Below the pieces are notes generated by a model that was not told the DNA's origin, did no database searches, and was given only the letters and a program-made list of their open reading frames with translations. 9,774 nt of DNA from Campylobacterota bacterium. Its GTDB lineage: Bacteria > Campylobacterota > Campylobacteria > Campylobacterales > SZUA-545. A program made the position numbers and the translations under genes. Below, one piece after another: positions 1-7,289 of the stretch (its first letter is position 1; the number at the start of each line of letters is the position of its first letter). The stretch is from positions 1 through 9,774 of the forward strand of contig BNUO01000071.1 in assembly GCA_025997415.1 (NCBI GenBank), written 5' to 3'.

Positions 1-746
1 GCTTTTTGCTCAAGATATAGGTTATATCCGCCCTTAAACGATCGTAAAACCCCATTTTCTATCTCGATCGTACGAGTTGCAACCGAATCAATAAAATACC
101 TATCGTGCGAGATAATCAGCAAAGTACTTTTGCTCTCTTGCAACATCTTTTCCAGAAACCTAACCATATAAACATCTAAGTGATTTGTCGGTTCGTCCAG
201 CAGCAAAAGATCCGGTTTTTTGAGTAGCAGCGCACCAAGCGCCACACGCCTTTTTTCGCCGCCGCTTAGCGTTAAAATTGTTGAGTTTTGCAGTCGCAAT
301 AGATCAAACTCTGTTAGAACCCGATCGATCTGATCATTTAAGTTCCAAGCGTTGTGAAAATCGAGTTTGTTGCCCAGATCGGCTAGGCGTGAAATGAGTT
401 CCCTGTTCTCGTGATCGCGCTCCAGCTCTATACTTAATTTTTCATATTGAGTTTTTATATCAGTTAGCTCTGAAAGCGATTGCTCGATCGCCTCTTTGAC
501 GCTCAGCGTTTCGTCCAAAATTGGGCTTTGATCGAGCATTTCAATCGTAATGCCGTTTTGCACCATTCTTGTGCCGCTGTCGCCCTCTAGCGCACCCATT
601 ACGATCTTCATCAGAGTCGATTTTCCGCTGCCATTTCGTCCGACGATCGCAATTTTTTCGCCTTGTTCGATGGCAAAATCCACGCCGCCGAGTATCAACT
701 GCGCTTCAAACTGTTTGGTTATCTCTTTTAGATCGACGAGTGGCAC
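1..746 (-). CDS. ABC-F family ATPase, Uup-like (partial, C-terminal part outside window)
   Basis: Soluble ABC-F ATPase; family members act on ribosomes or DNA-associated processes rather than transport, since they have no membrane domain. Translating the minus strand from a GTG at 746 gives 248 residues before the window edge. Visible: Walker A GRNGSGKST at residues 36-44, Q-loop MLDQSP around 70-75, the Arm-like charged insertion about 90-145, signature LSGGEKRR 160-167, Walker B plus D-loop LLLLDEPTNHLD 180-191, and H-switch SHDRYF 213-218. The frame then enters the inter-domain linker (YNLYLEQK), so NBD1 is complete and NBD2 is missing. The GTG start is chosen because AAGGAG lies 5 bases upstream (751-756 on the plus strand as ctcctt) and the protein begins just as Uup-type proteins do. 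The Uup assignment within ABC-F is an inference from the Walker A context and the linker; EttA or a resistance-type ABC-F is less likely. Confidence 0.93.
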   Translation of the reverse strand, partial: MPLVDLKEITKQFEAQLILGGVDFAIEQGEKIAIVGRNGSGKSTLMKIVMGALEGDSGTRMVQNGITIEMLDQSPILDETLSVKEAIEQSLSELTDIKTQYEKLSIELERDHENRELISRLADLGNKLDFHNAWNLNDQIDRVLTEFDLLRLQNSTILTLSGGEKRRVALGALLLKKPDLLLLDEPTNHLDVYMVRFLEKMLQESKSTLLIISHDRYFIDSVATRTIEIENGVLRSFKGGYNLYLEQK

Positions 747-766
747 GCTGCTCCTTTGGAACGCGC

Positions 767-775
767 ATTCTAGCA
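767..775 (-). promoter_or_regulatory. Extended -10 promoter for the ABC-F gene
   Basis: On the minus strand this reads TGCTAGAAT, a full match to the TGnTAnAAT extended -10 typical of Campylobacterota sigma-70 promoters, with no clear -35. It lies about 20 bases upstream of the GTG start, predicting a leader of about 14 bases that includes the AAGGAG ribosome-binding site. Confidence 0.5.
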
Positions 776-794
776 AAATGGCAAAATCAATCTC

Positions 795-803
795 TGCTAA
801 AAT
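795..803 (+). promoter_or_regulatory. Extended -10 promoter for the M48-exbB-exbD unit
   Basis: Reads TGCTAAAAT, again TGnTAnAAT, 33 bases upstream of the ATG at 837. With the minus-strand element at 767-775 it forms a compact divergent promoter pair whose -10 boxes are only about 20 bases apart. No -35 is recognisable. Confidence 0.5.
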
Positions 804-836
804 CCGCGCTCACACACCCGATAGGAGCTTTGGCTG

Positions 837-2027
837 ATGAATATCTTCTTTTTGGCTATCTTTGCGCTTGCTGTTTTTGTAGCAACGCTGCTTTCGTATT
901 TGCAGATCGCATTCGTACGCAAAAATCGTCTGTTGCCTGCGCAACTGCTTGACGACGCTGCGTGGAAAAGCGCTGCGGATTATAGTATGATTAAAGAGCG
1001 AATTTCAATCGTACAATCGGTTGCAACTGCTGTTTTGCTTGCGCTGTGGCTATGGTTTGGACTTTCGTTTTTAGATCGCAGTTTGGCGATCGAAAACAGT
1101 GTTCTGAACGCCGTTGTTTTTATCGATGTTTTTTTGCTGATCAATTATATTTTTTCGCTGCCGTTAGATATTTATCAGCAGTTTGTCGTCGATAGCAAGT
1201 TTGGATTTAACAAAAGTTCCAAGAAACTCTATATTACCGATCAGATCAAAACGCTATTTTTGACGCTGATCATTTCATCAATTATCGTTGCATTTGTCGC
1301 GTGGTTTATAGCTAGTTTCGCGGCATGGTGGCTGATCGCATTTGTTTTTTTGATGGCTGTGATTGTACTGGTCAATCTGCTCTTTCCCGTCATCAGGGCA
1401 AAGATGTTTGACAAATTTACACCGATCGACGAGAGCGAATTGGGTCAAAAAATCAGATTGCTACTGGAGCAGGTTGGGTTCAAAGCGAGCGGGGTTTTCA
1501 AAGTTGATGCGGGCAAAAGAGATACACGGTTAAATGCCTATTTTGCTGGGTTGGGCAGTACAAAACGGGTTGTGCTATACGACACGCTGATCGACAAACT
1601 TTCTACCGAAGAGATCTTGGCTGTGTTAGGACATGAGCTTGGACATTTCAAGCATAGAGACCTGATCAAAAATATCGCGGTGATCGGCGTGCTACTGTTT
1701 GCGCTTTTGACGCTGTTTGGCGCGTTGGATCGTGAGTTTTTTGCGTTTTTTGGTTTGAGCAATGGATCGCACAATCTGATCGCAATGTTTTTGCTGTTTA
1801 ACCCCTATCTGTTTTTCTTTGCGATGCCGTTTTTTAACGCCATCAGCCGCCACAATGAGTTTGCCGCCGATCGCTTCGGCGCAGAGCTGGCAGACAAAAC
1901 CGCGCTCAAAAATGCGCTGATCAAACTCGTAACCGAAAACAAGAGTTTCCCCAAAAAACAGCCCTTGTATGCGCTCTTTCACGAGACGCACCCCAATATA
2001 CTTGAGCGGATTGAGAGGCTAAAATGA
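837..2027 (+). CDS. M48 family (Ste24/CAAX-protease-like) integral membrane zinc metallopeptidase
   Basis: Membrane-embedded zinc endopeptidase of peptidase family M48, 396 aa, the usual length for bacterial Ste24-like members. The zinc motif HELGH is at residues 266-270 and the third ligand lies in NEFAAD (E341) with its conserved following Asp. The block before the active site (RLNAYFAGLGSTKRVVLYDTL, split around 231-251) and the HETHP near 382-386 are characteristic of the Ste24 branch rather than HtpX. Hydrophobic helices are visible near 3-25, 60-80, 88-110, 138-185, 278-300 and 315-335. The start has AGGAG at 823-827. The stop overlaps the exbB start by four bases (ATGA), so the protease is probably translationally coupled to exbB. 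Substrates cannot be read from sequence; since bacteria generally lack prenylated CAAX proteins, a membrane-protein quality-control role is the family-based inference. Confidence 0.9.
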   Translation: MNIFFLAIFALAVFVATLLSYLQIAFVRKNRLLPAQLLDDAAWKSAADYSMIKERISIVQSVATAVLLALWLWFGLSFLDRSLAIENSVLNAVVFIDVFLLINYIFSLPLDIYQQFVVDSKFGFNKSSKKLYITDQIKTLFLTLIISSIIVAFVAWFIASFAAWWLIAFVFLMAVIVLVNLLFPVIRAKMFDKFTPIDESELGQKIRLLLEQVGFKASGVFKVDAGKRDTRLNAYFAGLGSTKRVVLYDTLIDKLSTEEILAVLGHELGHFKHRDLIKNIAVIGVLLFALLTLFGALDREFFAFFGLSNGSHNLIAMFLLFNPYLFFFAMPFFNAISRHNEFAADRFGAELADKTALKNALIKLVTENKSFPKKQPLYALFHETHPNILERIERLK

Positions 2028-2446
2028 TCGATAAAGATTTGGTTGAGATTGTCGCGTTTGGCATACTGGCTGTGATGGGATTTATCGCGCTTTGGATATG
2101 CGTGGAGCGCTTACTATTTTTCCGATCTGTACGCATTGAAAATTACGACAAAAAAGAGCTTCTTGAAATTGCTCTAACTCGCAATTTAACGCTGATTGCC
2201 ACGATCGCCAGCAACGCGCCGTATATCGGTCTCTTGGGTACGGTTTTTGGGATTATGATCACATTCGCCGATCTCTCGCAAAATAGCGGAAATATGGACG
2301 CGGCAACACTGATGATGGGACTTGCATTAGCGCTTAAAGCAACCGCCGCAGGACTATTTGTAGCAATTCCGTCGATGATCGCCTACAACTTGCTATTAAG
2401 ACGCGCAGAAACAAACCTAGCAAAATGGGAAGCGCGTGCGTCTTAA
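2024..2446 (+). CDS. exbB: ExbB, proton-channel subunit of the TonB energising complex
   Basis: Inner-membrane MotA/TolQ/ExbB-family protein that, with ExbD, uses the proton motive force to drive TonB-dependent outer-membrane uptake. At 140 aa it is the short form without a long N-terminal periplasmic part, as found in Campylobacterota. Three membrane helices are visible near residues 8-28, 58-83 and 98-125. The family signature GLLGTVFGIM (69-78), followed by LALALKATAAGLFVAIPSMIAYN in pieces across 100-122, aligns with the conserved TM2-TM3 region of E. coli ExbB. The ATG overlaps the protease stop as ATGA and is preceded by GAGAGG at 2013-2018. Its 3' end overlaps exbD by 11 bases. TolQ is the alternative; the small size and ExbD partner favour ExbB. 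Confidence 0.88.
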   Translation: MIDKDLVEIVAFGILAVMGFIALWICVERLLFFRSVRIENYDKKELLEIALTRNLTLIATIASNAPYIGLLGTVFGIMITFADLSQNSGNMDAATLMMGLALALKATAAGLFVAIPSMIAYNLLLRRAETNLAKWEARAS

Positions 2447-2828
2447 AAAGATCGATTCTATCAATGTTTTGCCGTTTATCGACATTATGCTTGTACTGCT
2501 GGCGATCGTGCTGACAACTGCGACATTTATCGCGCAAGGAACGATCAGAGTTGCGCTGCCAGACGCCAAAAACGCACATTCAGAGTTGCCGCATAACGGA
2601 CAAAAACGCATTGAGATCGCCATAAACGAAAACGGTGAGTTTTTTTTCAATCAAGAGCTGGTTAATTTCTACACGCTTTTAACGCGGATCGATGCGTTAA
2701 ATCCCAGCGATATGATCGTAGTTCGCGCCGATCGATCCAGCCGTTTTGAGGATTTTCTAAAACTCGTCGATGAACTCAAAACGCGCAATCTTGAAAATGT
2801 TTCGATCGCGGCGATTAAAAGCGATTAA
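2436..2828 (+). CDS. exbD: ExbD/TolR family biopolymer transport protein
   Basis: Partner of ExbB in the TonB-energising motor, 130 aa. A short cytoplasmic N-terminus leads to a single membrane helix at about residues 11-34 that contains the invariant motif NVLPFIDIMLVLL with D16, the residue that carries protons in this family. The rest (about 40-130) is the periplasmic dimerisation domain, ending in the typical pattern DMIVVRAD...FEDFLKLVDELK. Translation begins at a GTG at 2436 inside the exbB end; an in-frame ATG upstream is absent, and GGGAAG at 2427-2432 serves as a weak ribosome-binding site, so coupling to exbB translation is likely. No tonB follows; the next gene is typA with its own promoter. 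Confidence 0.88.
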   Translation: MRLKKIDSINVLPFIDIMLVLLAIVLTTATFIAQGTIRVALPDAKNAHSELPHNGQKRIEIAINENGEFFFNQELVNFYTLLTRIDALNPSDMIVVRADRSSRFEDFLKLVDELKTRNLENVSIAAIKSD

Positions 2829-2905
2829 CTCACTCAAATCAAGCCGCGCAAAGCAAAATCAGAGCCAAACAAGAGCCGATTTTTCGCCGATTCAGCTTGT
2901 CAAGA

Positions 2906-2911
2906 TATAAT
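2906..2911 (+). promoter_or_regulatory. -10 element of the typA promoter
   Basis: Perfect TATAAT, 58 bases before the typA start and following the exbD stop by 77 bases. No good -35 at the expected distance. A transcription start near 2918 would give a leader of about 50 bases ending in AAGGA (2956-2960) nine bases before the ATG. The rest of the 2829-2969 gap shows only short direct repeats (AGAGCC twice, GCCGATT twice) and no convincing terminator for exbD. Confidence 0.5.
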
Positions 2912-2969
2912 CCGCGACTTTTTTACGCGCAATGCGGACCAAGCAAACTACACACAAGGAATACTCCAA

Positions 2970-4766
2970 ATGGAAATCAGAAATATCGCCGTGATCGCCC
3001 ATGTGGATCACGGCAAAACGACTATGGTTGACGGACTTTTGCGCCAATCAGGAACATTCAACGATCACGAAACGGTCGCCGACTGTGCAATGGACTCAAA
3101 CGCCCAAGAGCGCGAGCGCGGCATTACGATCCTGAGCAAAAACACGGCGATCTACTACAAAGATTACAAGATCAACATCATCGACACGCCCGGGCACGCC
3201 GATTTTGGCGGCGAGGTGGAGCGCGTGTTGAAGATGGTCGATGGCGTGCTGCTGCTCGTCGACGCGCAGGAGGGCGTGATGCCGCAGACGCGCTTCGTGG
3301 TCAAAAAGGCGATCGGCTTTGGCTTGCGCCCGATCGTGGTCGTAAACAAGATCGACAAACCCGCCGCAGACTCCGATCGCGTGGTCAATGAGGTGTTTGA
3401 TCTGCTCGTGCAAATGGACGCGAGCGATCGGCAACTTGACTTTCCGATCGTCTATGCAAGCGGCGTGAATGGCTATGCGAAGATGAAACTCGAAGACGAG
3501 AGCAAAGATCTCCAACCGCTTTTTGAGACGATTTTGCGCGAGGTGCCTGCGCCAAGCGGCAGCGCGGACGATCACATTCAGGCGCAGGTTTTCACGCTCG
3601 ATTACGACAACTATGTCGGCAAGATCGGCATTGCGCGGATTTTCAACGGCAAACTGCGCAAAAACCAGTCGCTAATGCTCGCCAAGAGCGACGGCGAGAA
3701 GATCAACGGGCGGATCACCAAGCTGATCGGCTTTCACGGTTTGACGCGAATGGAGATCGACGAGGCGAGCGCGGGCGACATTGTGGCGATCGCGGGGTTT
3801 GAGACGATCGATGTGGGCGACAGCGTGGTCGATCCCGCCAATCCTATGCCGCTTGACCCGCTGCATATCGAGGAGCCGACGCTCTCCGTGCTCTTTGCCG
3901 TCAATGATTCGCCGCTGGCGGGCACTGAAGGTAAGCATGTAACCTCCAATAAAATCCGCGAACGGCTTGAGAAAGAGATGCACACCAATATCGCTATGAA
4001 AATGGAGGAGGAGGGAGAGGGTAAGTTCAAGGTCAGCGGGCGAGGCGAATTGCAGATCACTGTTCTTGCCGAAAATATGCGGCGCGAAGGCTTTGAATTT
4101 TCGATCGGTCGTCCTGAGGTGATTGTCAAAGAGGAGGAGGGGGTCAAGCACGAGCCGTTTGAACACCTTGTTGTCGATTTGCCGGAGGAGTTTTCGGGAA
4201 CGATCATCGAAAAACTTGGCAAGAAAAAAGCCGAAATGAAGACGATGATTCCGATGGGCACGGGCTATACGCGAATGGAGTTTGAGATTCCTGCGCGTGG
4301 GCTGATCGGGTTTCGTACGCAGTTTTTGACCGACACGAAGGGGGAGGGTGTGATGAATCACTCGTTTTTGGAGTATCGCCCTCTGACTGGTACGGTTGAG
4401 AGCAGGGGTAATGGCGCACTTGTGTCGATGGAAAACGGGGAGGCGGTTGCGTATAGTATTTACAACCTGCAAGATCGGGGGGTGATTTTCATTAAACCGC
4501 AGGATAAAGTTTATGTGGGAATGATCTTGGGCGAACACTCGCGCCCCAACGATCTTGATGTCAATCCGATCAAGGGCAAACAGCTTACGAATATGCGTTC
4601 AAGCGGCGCGGACGATGCGATCAAACTTGTGCCGCCAAAAGATCACACGCTAGAAACTGCGCTGGAGTGGATCGATGATGATGAGATCGTAGAGATCACG
4701 CCCAAAAATATCCGTATCCGCAAAAAATACCTCGATCCTAATATGCGCAAACGAATGTCGAGGTAA
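2970..4766 (+). CDS. typA: TypA/BipA ribosome-associated translational GTPase
   Basis: Translational GTPase of the EF-G/LepA superfamily that binds 70S ribosomes and assists 50S assembly and growth under stress or cold. 598 aa, the usual length. G1 AHVDHGKTT at residues 10-18, G2 within RGITI (50-54), G3 DTPGH (72-76), G4 NKID (126-129), and a G5-like ASG near 163. These are followed by the beta-barrel domain II, the two EF-G-like alpha/beta domains ([11 protein letters not shown] and the [10 protein letters not shown] region), and the BipA-specific C-terminal domain with [20 protein letters not shown] and the terminal lysine/arginine tail [12 protein letters not shown]. The start is fixed by AAGGA at 2956-2960 and by the universal [15 protein letters not shown] opening. 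Codon use is more GC-rich than the preceding unit, which is common for highly expressed translation genes. Transcribed alone, convergent with the next gene. Confidence 0.97.
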   Translation: MEIRNIAVIAHVDHGKTTMVDGLLRQSGTFNDHETVADCAMDSNAQERERGITILSKNTAIYYKDYKINIIDTPGHADFGGEVERVLKMVDGVLLLVDAQEGVMPQTRFVVKKAIGFGLRPIVVVNKIDKPAADSDRVVNEVFDLLVQMDASDRQLDFPIVYASGVNGYAKMKLEDESKDLQPLFETILREVPAPSGSADDHIQAQVFTLDYDNYVGKIGIARIFNGKLRKNQSLMLAKSDGEKINGRITKLIGFHGLTRMEIDEASAGDIVAIAGFETIDVGDSVVDPANPMPLDPLHIEEPTLSVLFAVNDSPLAGTEGKHVTSNKIRERLEKEMHTNIAMKMEEEGEGKFKVSGRGELQITVLAENMRREGFEFSIGRPEVIVKEEEGVKHEPFEHLVVDLPEEFSGTIIEKLGKKKAEMKTMIPMGTGYTRMEFEIPARGLIGFRTQFLTDTKGEGVMNHSFLEYRPLTGTVESRGNGALVSMENGEAVAYSIYNLQDRGVIFIKPQDKVYVGMILGEHSRPNDLDVNPIKGKQLTNMRSSGADDAIKLVPPKDHTLETALEWIDDDEIVEITPKNIRIRKKYLDPNMRKRMSR

Positions 4767-4772
4767 CCCATT

Positions 4773-4794
4773 GCCCTTGCCAATCGGCACGGGC
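4773..4794. terminator. Hairpin between convergent typA and MBL gene
   Basis: GCCCTTGCC (4773-4781) pairs with GGCACGGGC (4786-4794), one mismatch, four-base loop. It fills most of the 29 bases between the typA stop and the stop of the opposing gene. No T tract follows on either strand, so it may act as a weak bidirectional or factor-assisted terminator; this is inferred from position. Confidence 0.45.
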
Positions 4795-4795
4795 G

Positions 4796-5917
4796 CTACT
4801 CTACGCCGCGCCACCAGCGGTGGGTTTTGGTATTTTCCTCAATTTTTTCACCCATTAACGGCGTGAGCAGAGTGATATTTCCATCTTCCGCCGCTAGGTT
4901 TGCAACGATTTCGATCGACTCGTCCCACTTGTGCCGCGCTAGATCAAAAACGCCCCAATGCACGGGGATCACCGCCTTTGCGCCAACATCGTGCGATGCC
5001 GCGATCGCCTCGTGCGGAAACATATGCGTTTTAGGCCAGCCGTCATTCCAGCCGTCAATCTCGATAAACGCCAGATCGAACGCGCCGTGTTTCGCGCCAA
5101 TTTCTTTGAAATGTTCGCCGTAACCTGAATCGCCGCTGATAAAAATACGGTGGCTTTGTCCTTTAAGCGCATACGATGTCCAAAGCGTTGTGCCTTGCCT
5201 GTCAAAACTCCTGCCCGAATAGTGGATCGTGCGCTCCGCCGCGACTGCCACGCCGTCAAAATCCACGCTTTCGCCCCAGCCAATCTCGGTGATCCGCTCG
5301 CGCTCAACGCCCCATTTGATCAGGTGCGCTCCAACGCCGTATGGCACGACAAATCGTGTGTTGCGATGACGCAAAAACCCAATTGTCGCCCGCTCCAGAT
5401 GATCGTAGTGATCGTGCGTGATTAGCACAACATCGATCGGCGGTAGCTCGTCAAGTTCGATCGGCGCGGGCACAAATCGGCGCACGGCAAACGGCAGCGG
5501 CGCGGCGTTGCCAAAGACTGGATCGACCAAAAACCGCTTGCCCTCCAGCTCGATGATCAGCGACGAATGCCCCAGCCAATAGGCGGCGAGATCGGCGGGC
5601 GTTTTGGCAAATGAATCGGCGGTGAGCAGCGCCTGCGGCAGCGGTTTTGTGGGCGCATTTGAGTTGGGCAGCAGGAAACGAATCCAGCCTTTAGCGCCCG
5701 CGCCCGTTACGCGATCGGGAAAACTTTGCATAGGTTCAGGGCTGATAAACCGCCCATCTTGATAGTACGGTAGCTTGGAAAAACGCGCCACTTCATCAGC
5801 GCTAGGCGGCGAGCCAAACTGCGCCCAAACATAAAAACCAAGAGCCGCGCCGATCGCCGCAACCGCAGCCACAAAAACAGCGAAACCGAGTAGGATTTTT
5901 TTCAATTTTCTCTTCAT
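4796..5917 (-). CDS. Membrane-anchored metallo-beta-lactamase-fold hydrolase (NAPE-PLD/UlaG-like)
   Basis: Zinc-dependent hydrolase of the metallo-beta-lactamase fold, 373 aa. Residues 1-33 are a basic start followed by one hydrophobic helix, so the enzyme is probably tethered to the inner membrane with its catalytic domain in the periplasm. The fold begins with YWLGHSSLIIELEGKRFLVDP near 113-133. The metal motif HDHYDH is at 168-173, the bridging-Asp region SGDSGYG at 261-267 (D263), and later ligands probably H298 (KTHMFPHEA) and H320 in PVHWGVFDL. This arrangement matches the N-acyl-phosphatidylethanolamine phospholipase D-like and UlaG-like group, whose bacterial substrates are mostly unknown; a phosphodiester or lactone substrate is an inference. 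The ATG at 5917 lacks a clear Shine-Dalgarno site and sits six bases after a TATAAT box. A TTG at codon 5 is an alternative start. Monocistronic, facing typA. Confidence 0.88.
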   Translation of the reverse strand: MKRKLKKILLGFAVFVAAVAAIGAALGFYVWAQFGSPPSADEVARFSKLPYYQDGRFISPEPMQSFPDRVTGAGAKGWIRFLLPNSNAPTKPLPQALLTADSFAKTPADLAAYWLGHSSLIIELEGKRFLVDPVFGNAAPLPFAVRRFVPAPIELDELPPIDVVLITHDHYDHLERATIGFLRHRNTRFVVPYGVGAHLIKWGVERERITEIGWGESVDFDGVAVAAERTIHYSGRSFDRQGTTLWTSYALKGQSHRIFISGDSGYGEHFKEIGAKHGAFDLAFIEIDGWNDGWPKTHMFPHEAIAASHDVGAKAVIPVHWGVFDLARHKWDESIEIVANLAAEDGNITLLTPLMGEKIEENTKTHRWWRGVE

Positions 5918-5923
5918 TGCGCG

Positions 5924-5929
5924 ATTATA
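5924..5929 (-). promoter_or_regulatory. -10 element immediately before the MBL gene start
   Basis: Perfect TATAAT on the minus strand with only six bases (CGCGCA) before the ATG at 5917, so the predicted transcription start coincides with the A of the ATG. This suggests a leaderless transcript, in keeping with the missing ribosome-binding site. Confidence 0.45.
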
Positions 5930-5987
5930 GGCAACTCATTTGAAGTTCGTGATTAAATGCGCGGCAATCAATTTATATGGTTGATGT

Positions 5988-5993
5988 GATAAT
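5988..5993 (+). promoter_or_regulatory. -10 element for the periplasmic adaptor gene
   Basis: GATAAT preceded by TGT (TGTGATAAT, 5985-5993), close to the TGnTAnAAT form. It predicts a transcription start near 6000, 19 bases before the ATG at 6019. This argues against translation starting at the upstream in-frame ATG at 5977, which would lie upstream of the promoter. Confidence 0.4.
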
Positions 5994-6018
5994 GCCAAAC
6001 TTCAAAACAGAGGTTACT

Positions 6019-7059
6019 ATGAACGCCAAAATCGCTCTATTTTTGCTATTTTTTGCTCATTTTGCTACTGCGTTGTGCGCCGATGGCGTTCCCGTTGTGG
6101 TTGCCAAATCTTCGATCGGCAGCATTCACCCGTTTGAAAACCATATCGGCAGTCTCAAATACGCCACTCTTTCGCGGCTTGCGAGTCAGAGCGCGGCTGT
6201 ACTGGAGTCGATCGTTGTCGATGCGGGCGATACGGTCAAAGCGGGGCAGCCACTTGCAACGCAGGAGAGCGCGATCCTAGCGGCAAACATCGCCGCCAAA
6301 GCCGCCGAACTCAAACGGGCGCAGGCGAGCGAGGCGCAGGCGATCAAGGACGCAGAACGCTACCGTGTGCTTTTGGAGCAAAACAGCGTTTCGGAGCAGA
6401 CGCACGAGCAGTTTCGGCTCAAAGCGCTGGAGCTGGAGGCGGAGCGGGAGGCGCTTGCCGCACAGCTTGAAGCGATGCAGATCGAAAAAACAAAACGGAC
6501 GATCCGCGCTCCATTTGACGGAGTTGTGGTGGAACGGCACGCGAGCGAAGGCGATTATCTCGCAACGGGCGCGGGCGTGGTGAGCGTGGCGCGAAGCGAC
6601 AGCATTGAACTTGCGGTCTATCTGGGCGCGGAAACGCTTAGTCGAATCAAGGTCGGCGATCGCGTCGTTGTGGGCGTTTATGGCACAGAGTATGCGGCGC
6701 GGATCGCTGGCATTTCGCCGCGCGGAGATACGCAGTCGCGCACCTTTTTGACGCGGGTGGTTTTTGACAAGCCAAGCCGCAACTTGATCGAAGGTATGGA
6801 AGCGGTACTCAAACTTTCGGGCAAAAACACCGAAAATGCGCTAATCGTGCCACGCGACGCGGTTGTGAGCCGCTTTGGACAGCAGGTTGTGTTCTATGTG
6901 GTCTCAGGGCTGGTCAAGATGGCTTCGGTCGAGGTGCTGGGTTATGACGGACTCAACGCCGCCGTGCGATCCGCAAGCCTCAAAGAGCAGATGGATGTGA
7001 TTGTCAAGGGGAATGAACGGGTGTTTCCCGATCAGGCGGTCAGCGCCACGACGATGTAA
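6019..7059 (+). CDS. HlyD/RND-type periplasmic adaptor (membrane fusion protein)
   Basis: Periplasmic adaptor of tripartite efflux pumps, 346 aa, linking an inner-membrane transporter to an outer-membrane channel. Residues 1-21 form a signal peptide (MNAKIALFLLFFAHFATALCA) with probable cleavage after LCA; the cysteine is not in a proper lipobox. The first lipoyl half-motif is about 63-83 (VVDAGDTVKAGQPLA), an alanine/glutamate-rich coiled-coil hairpin spans 87-160, and the second lipoyl half is TIRAPFDGVVVERHASEGDYL at 161-181. Beta-barrel and membrane-proximal strands follow (about 195-346, including LIVPRDAVV). The start at 6019 is chosen over the in-frame ATG at 5977 because AGAGG lies at 6009-6013, the signal peptide begins there and the -10 box lies between the two. 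No RND pump or TolC gene adjoins it: upstream is the divergent MBL gene, downstream a repeat cluster, so its transporter must be elsewhere or has been lost. Confidence 0.87.
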   Translation: MNAKIALFLLFFAHFATALCADGVPVVVAKSSIGSIHPFENHIGSLKYATLSRLASQSAAVLESIVVDAGDTVKAGQPLATQESAILAANIAAKAAELKRAQASEAQAIKDAERYRVLLEQNSVSEQTHEQFRLKALELEAEREALAAQLEAMQIEKTKRTIRAPFDGVVVERHASEGDYLATGAGVVSVARSDSIELAVYLGAETLSRIKVGDRVVVGVYGTEYAARIAGISPRGDTQSRTFLTRVVFDKPSRNLIEGMEAVLKLSGKNTENALIVPRDAVVSRFGQQVVFYVVSGLVKMASVEVLGYDGLNAAVRSASLKEQMDVIVKGNERVFPDQAVSATTM

Positions 7060-7264
7060 CTCTCGGTTTAGCCTTTTTACCGTCCCCTCTGTCATTCTGA
7101 GCTTGCGAAGAATCTCATCTTTTGCGTGATTTACTTCGTCAGCCTCTGCCCACGCTCGGTCATTTACCGATAAGTAAACTCCCTTCGCGCCTCGTTCAGC
7201 TTCCTTGCTCCCGCACAAAATCCCTGCGCGATCAACGGCAAAAAGCAATTCGCGCACGAATGTC

Positions 7265-7285
7265 ATTGCGGGCTTGACCCGCAAT
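7265..7285. repeat. Perfect palindrome, 8-bp stem
   Basis: ATTGCGGG (7265-7272) and CCCGCAAT (7278-7285) form a perfect 8-bp stem with a five-base loop. It sits directly beside the second GTCATTCTGAG copy and is probably one module of the repeat cluster. Confidence 0.6.
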
Positions 7286-7289
7286 CCCT

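Noticed and set aside
2911..2938. TCCGC/GCGGA inverted pair in the typA leader as a riboswitch or terminator
   Set aside because: The stem is only five bases, partly overlaps the -10 region and matches no known leader class; its T run is in the loop, not after the stem.
3672..4538. Long minus-strand open frame (288 codons) inside typA
   Set aside because: It lies antisense to the highly conserved typA, has no domain-like features, and its length follows from the GC-rich codon pattern of typA.
5977..6018. Upstream in-frame ATG extending the periplasmic adaptor by 14 residues
   Set aside because: It lacks a ribosome-binding site, would bury the signal peptide, and lies upstream of the likely -10 box; the ATG at 6019 has AGAGG in place.
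7064..7082. CGGT...ACCG just after the adaptor stop as a terminator
   Set aside because: Only four base pairs, with the T run in the loop; too weak to call.
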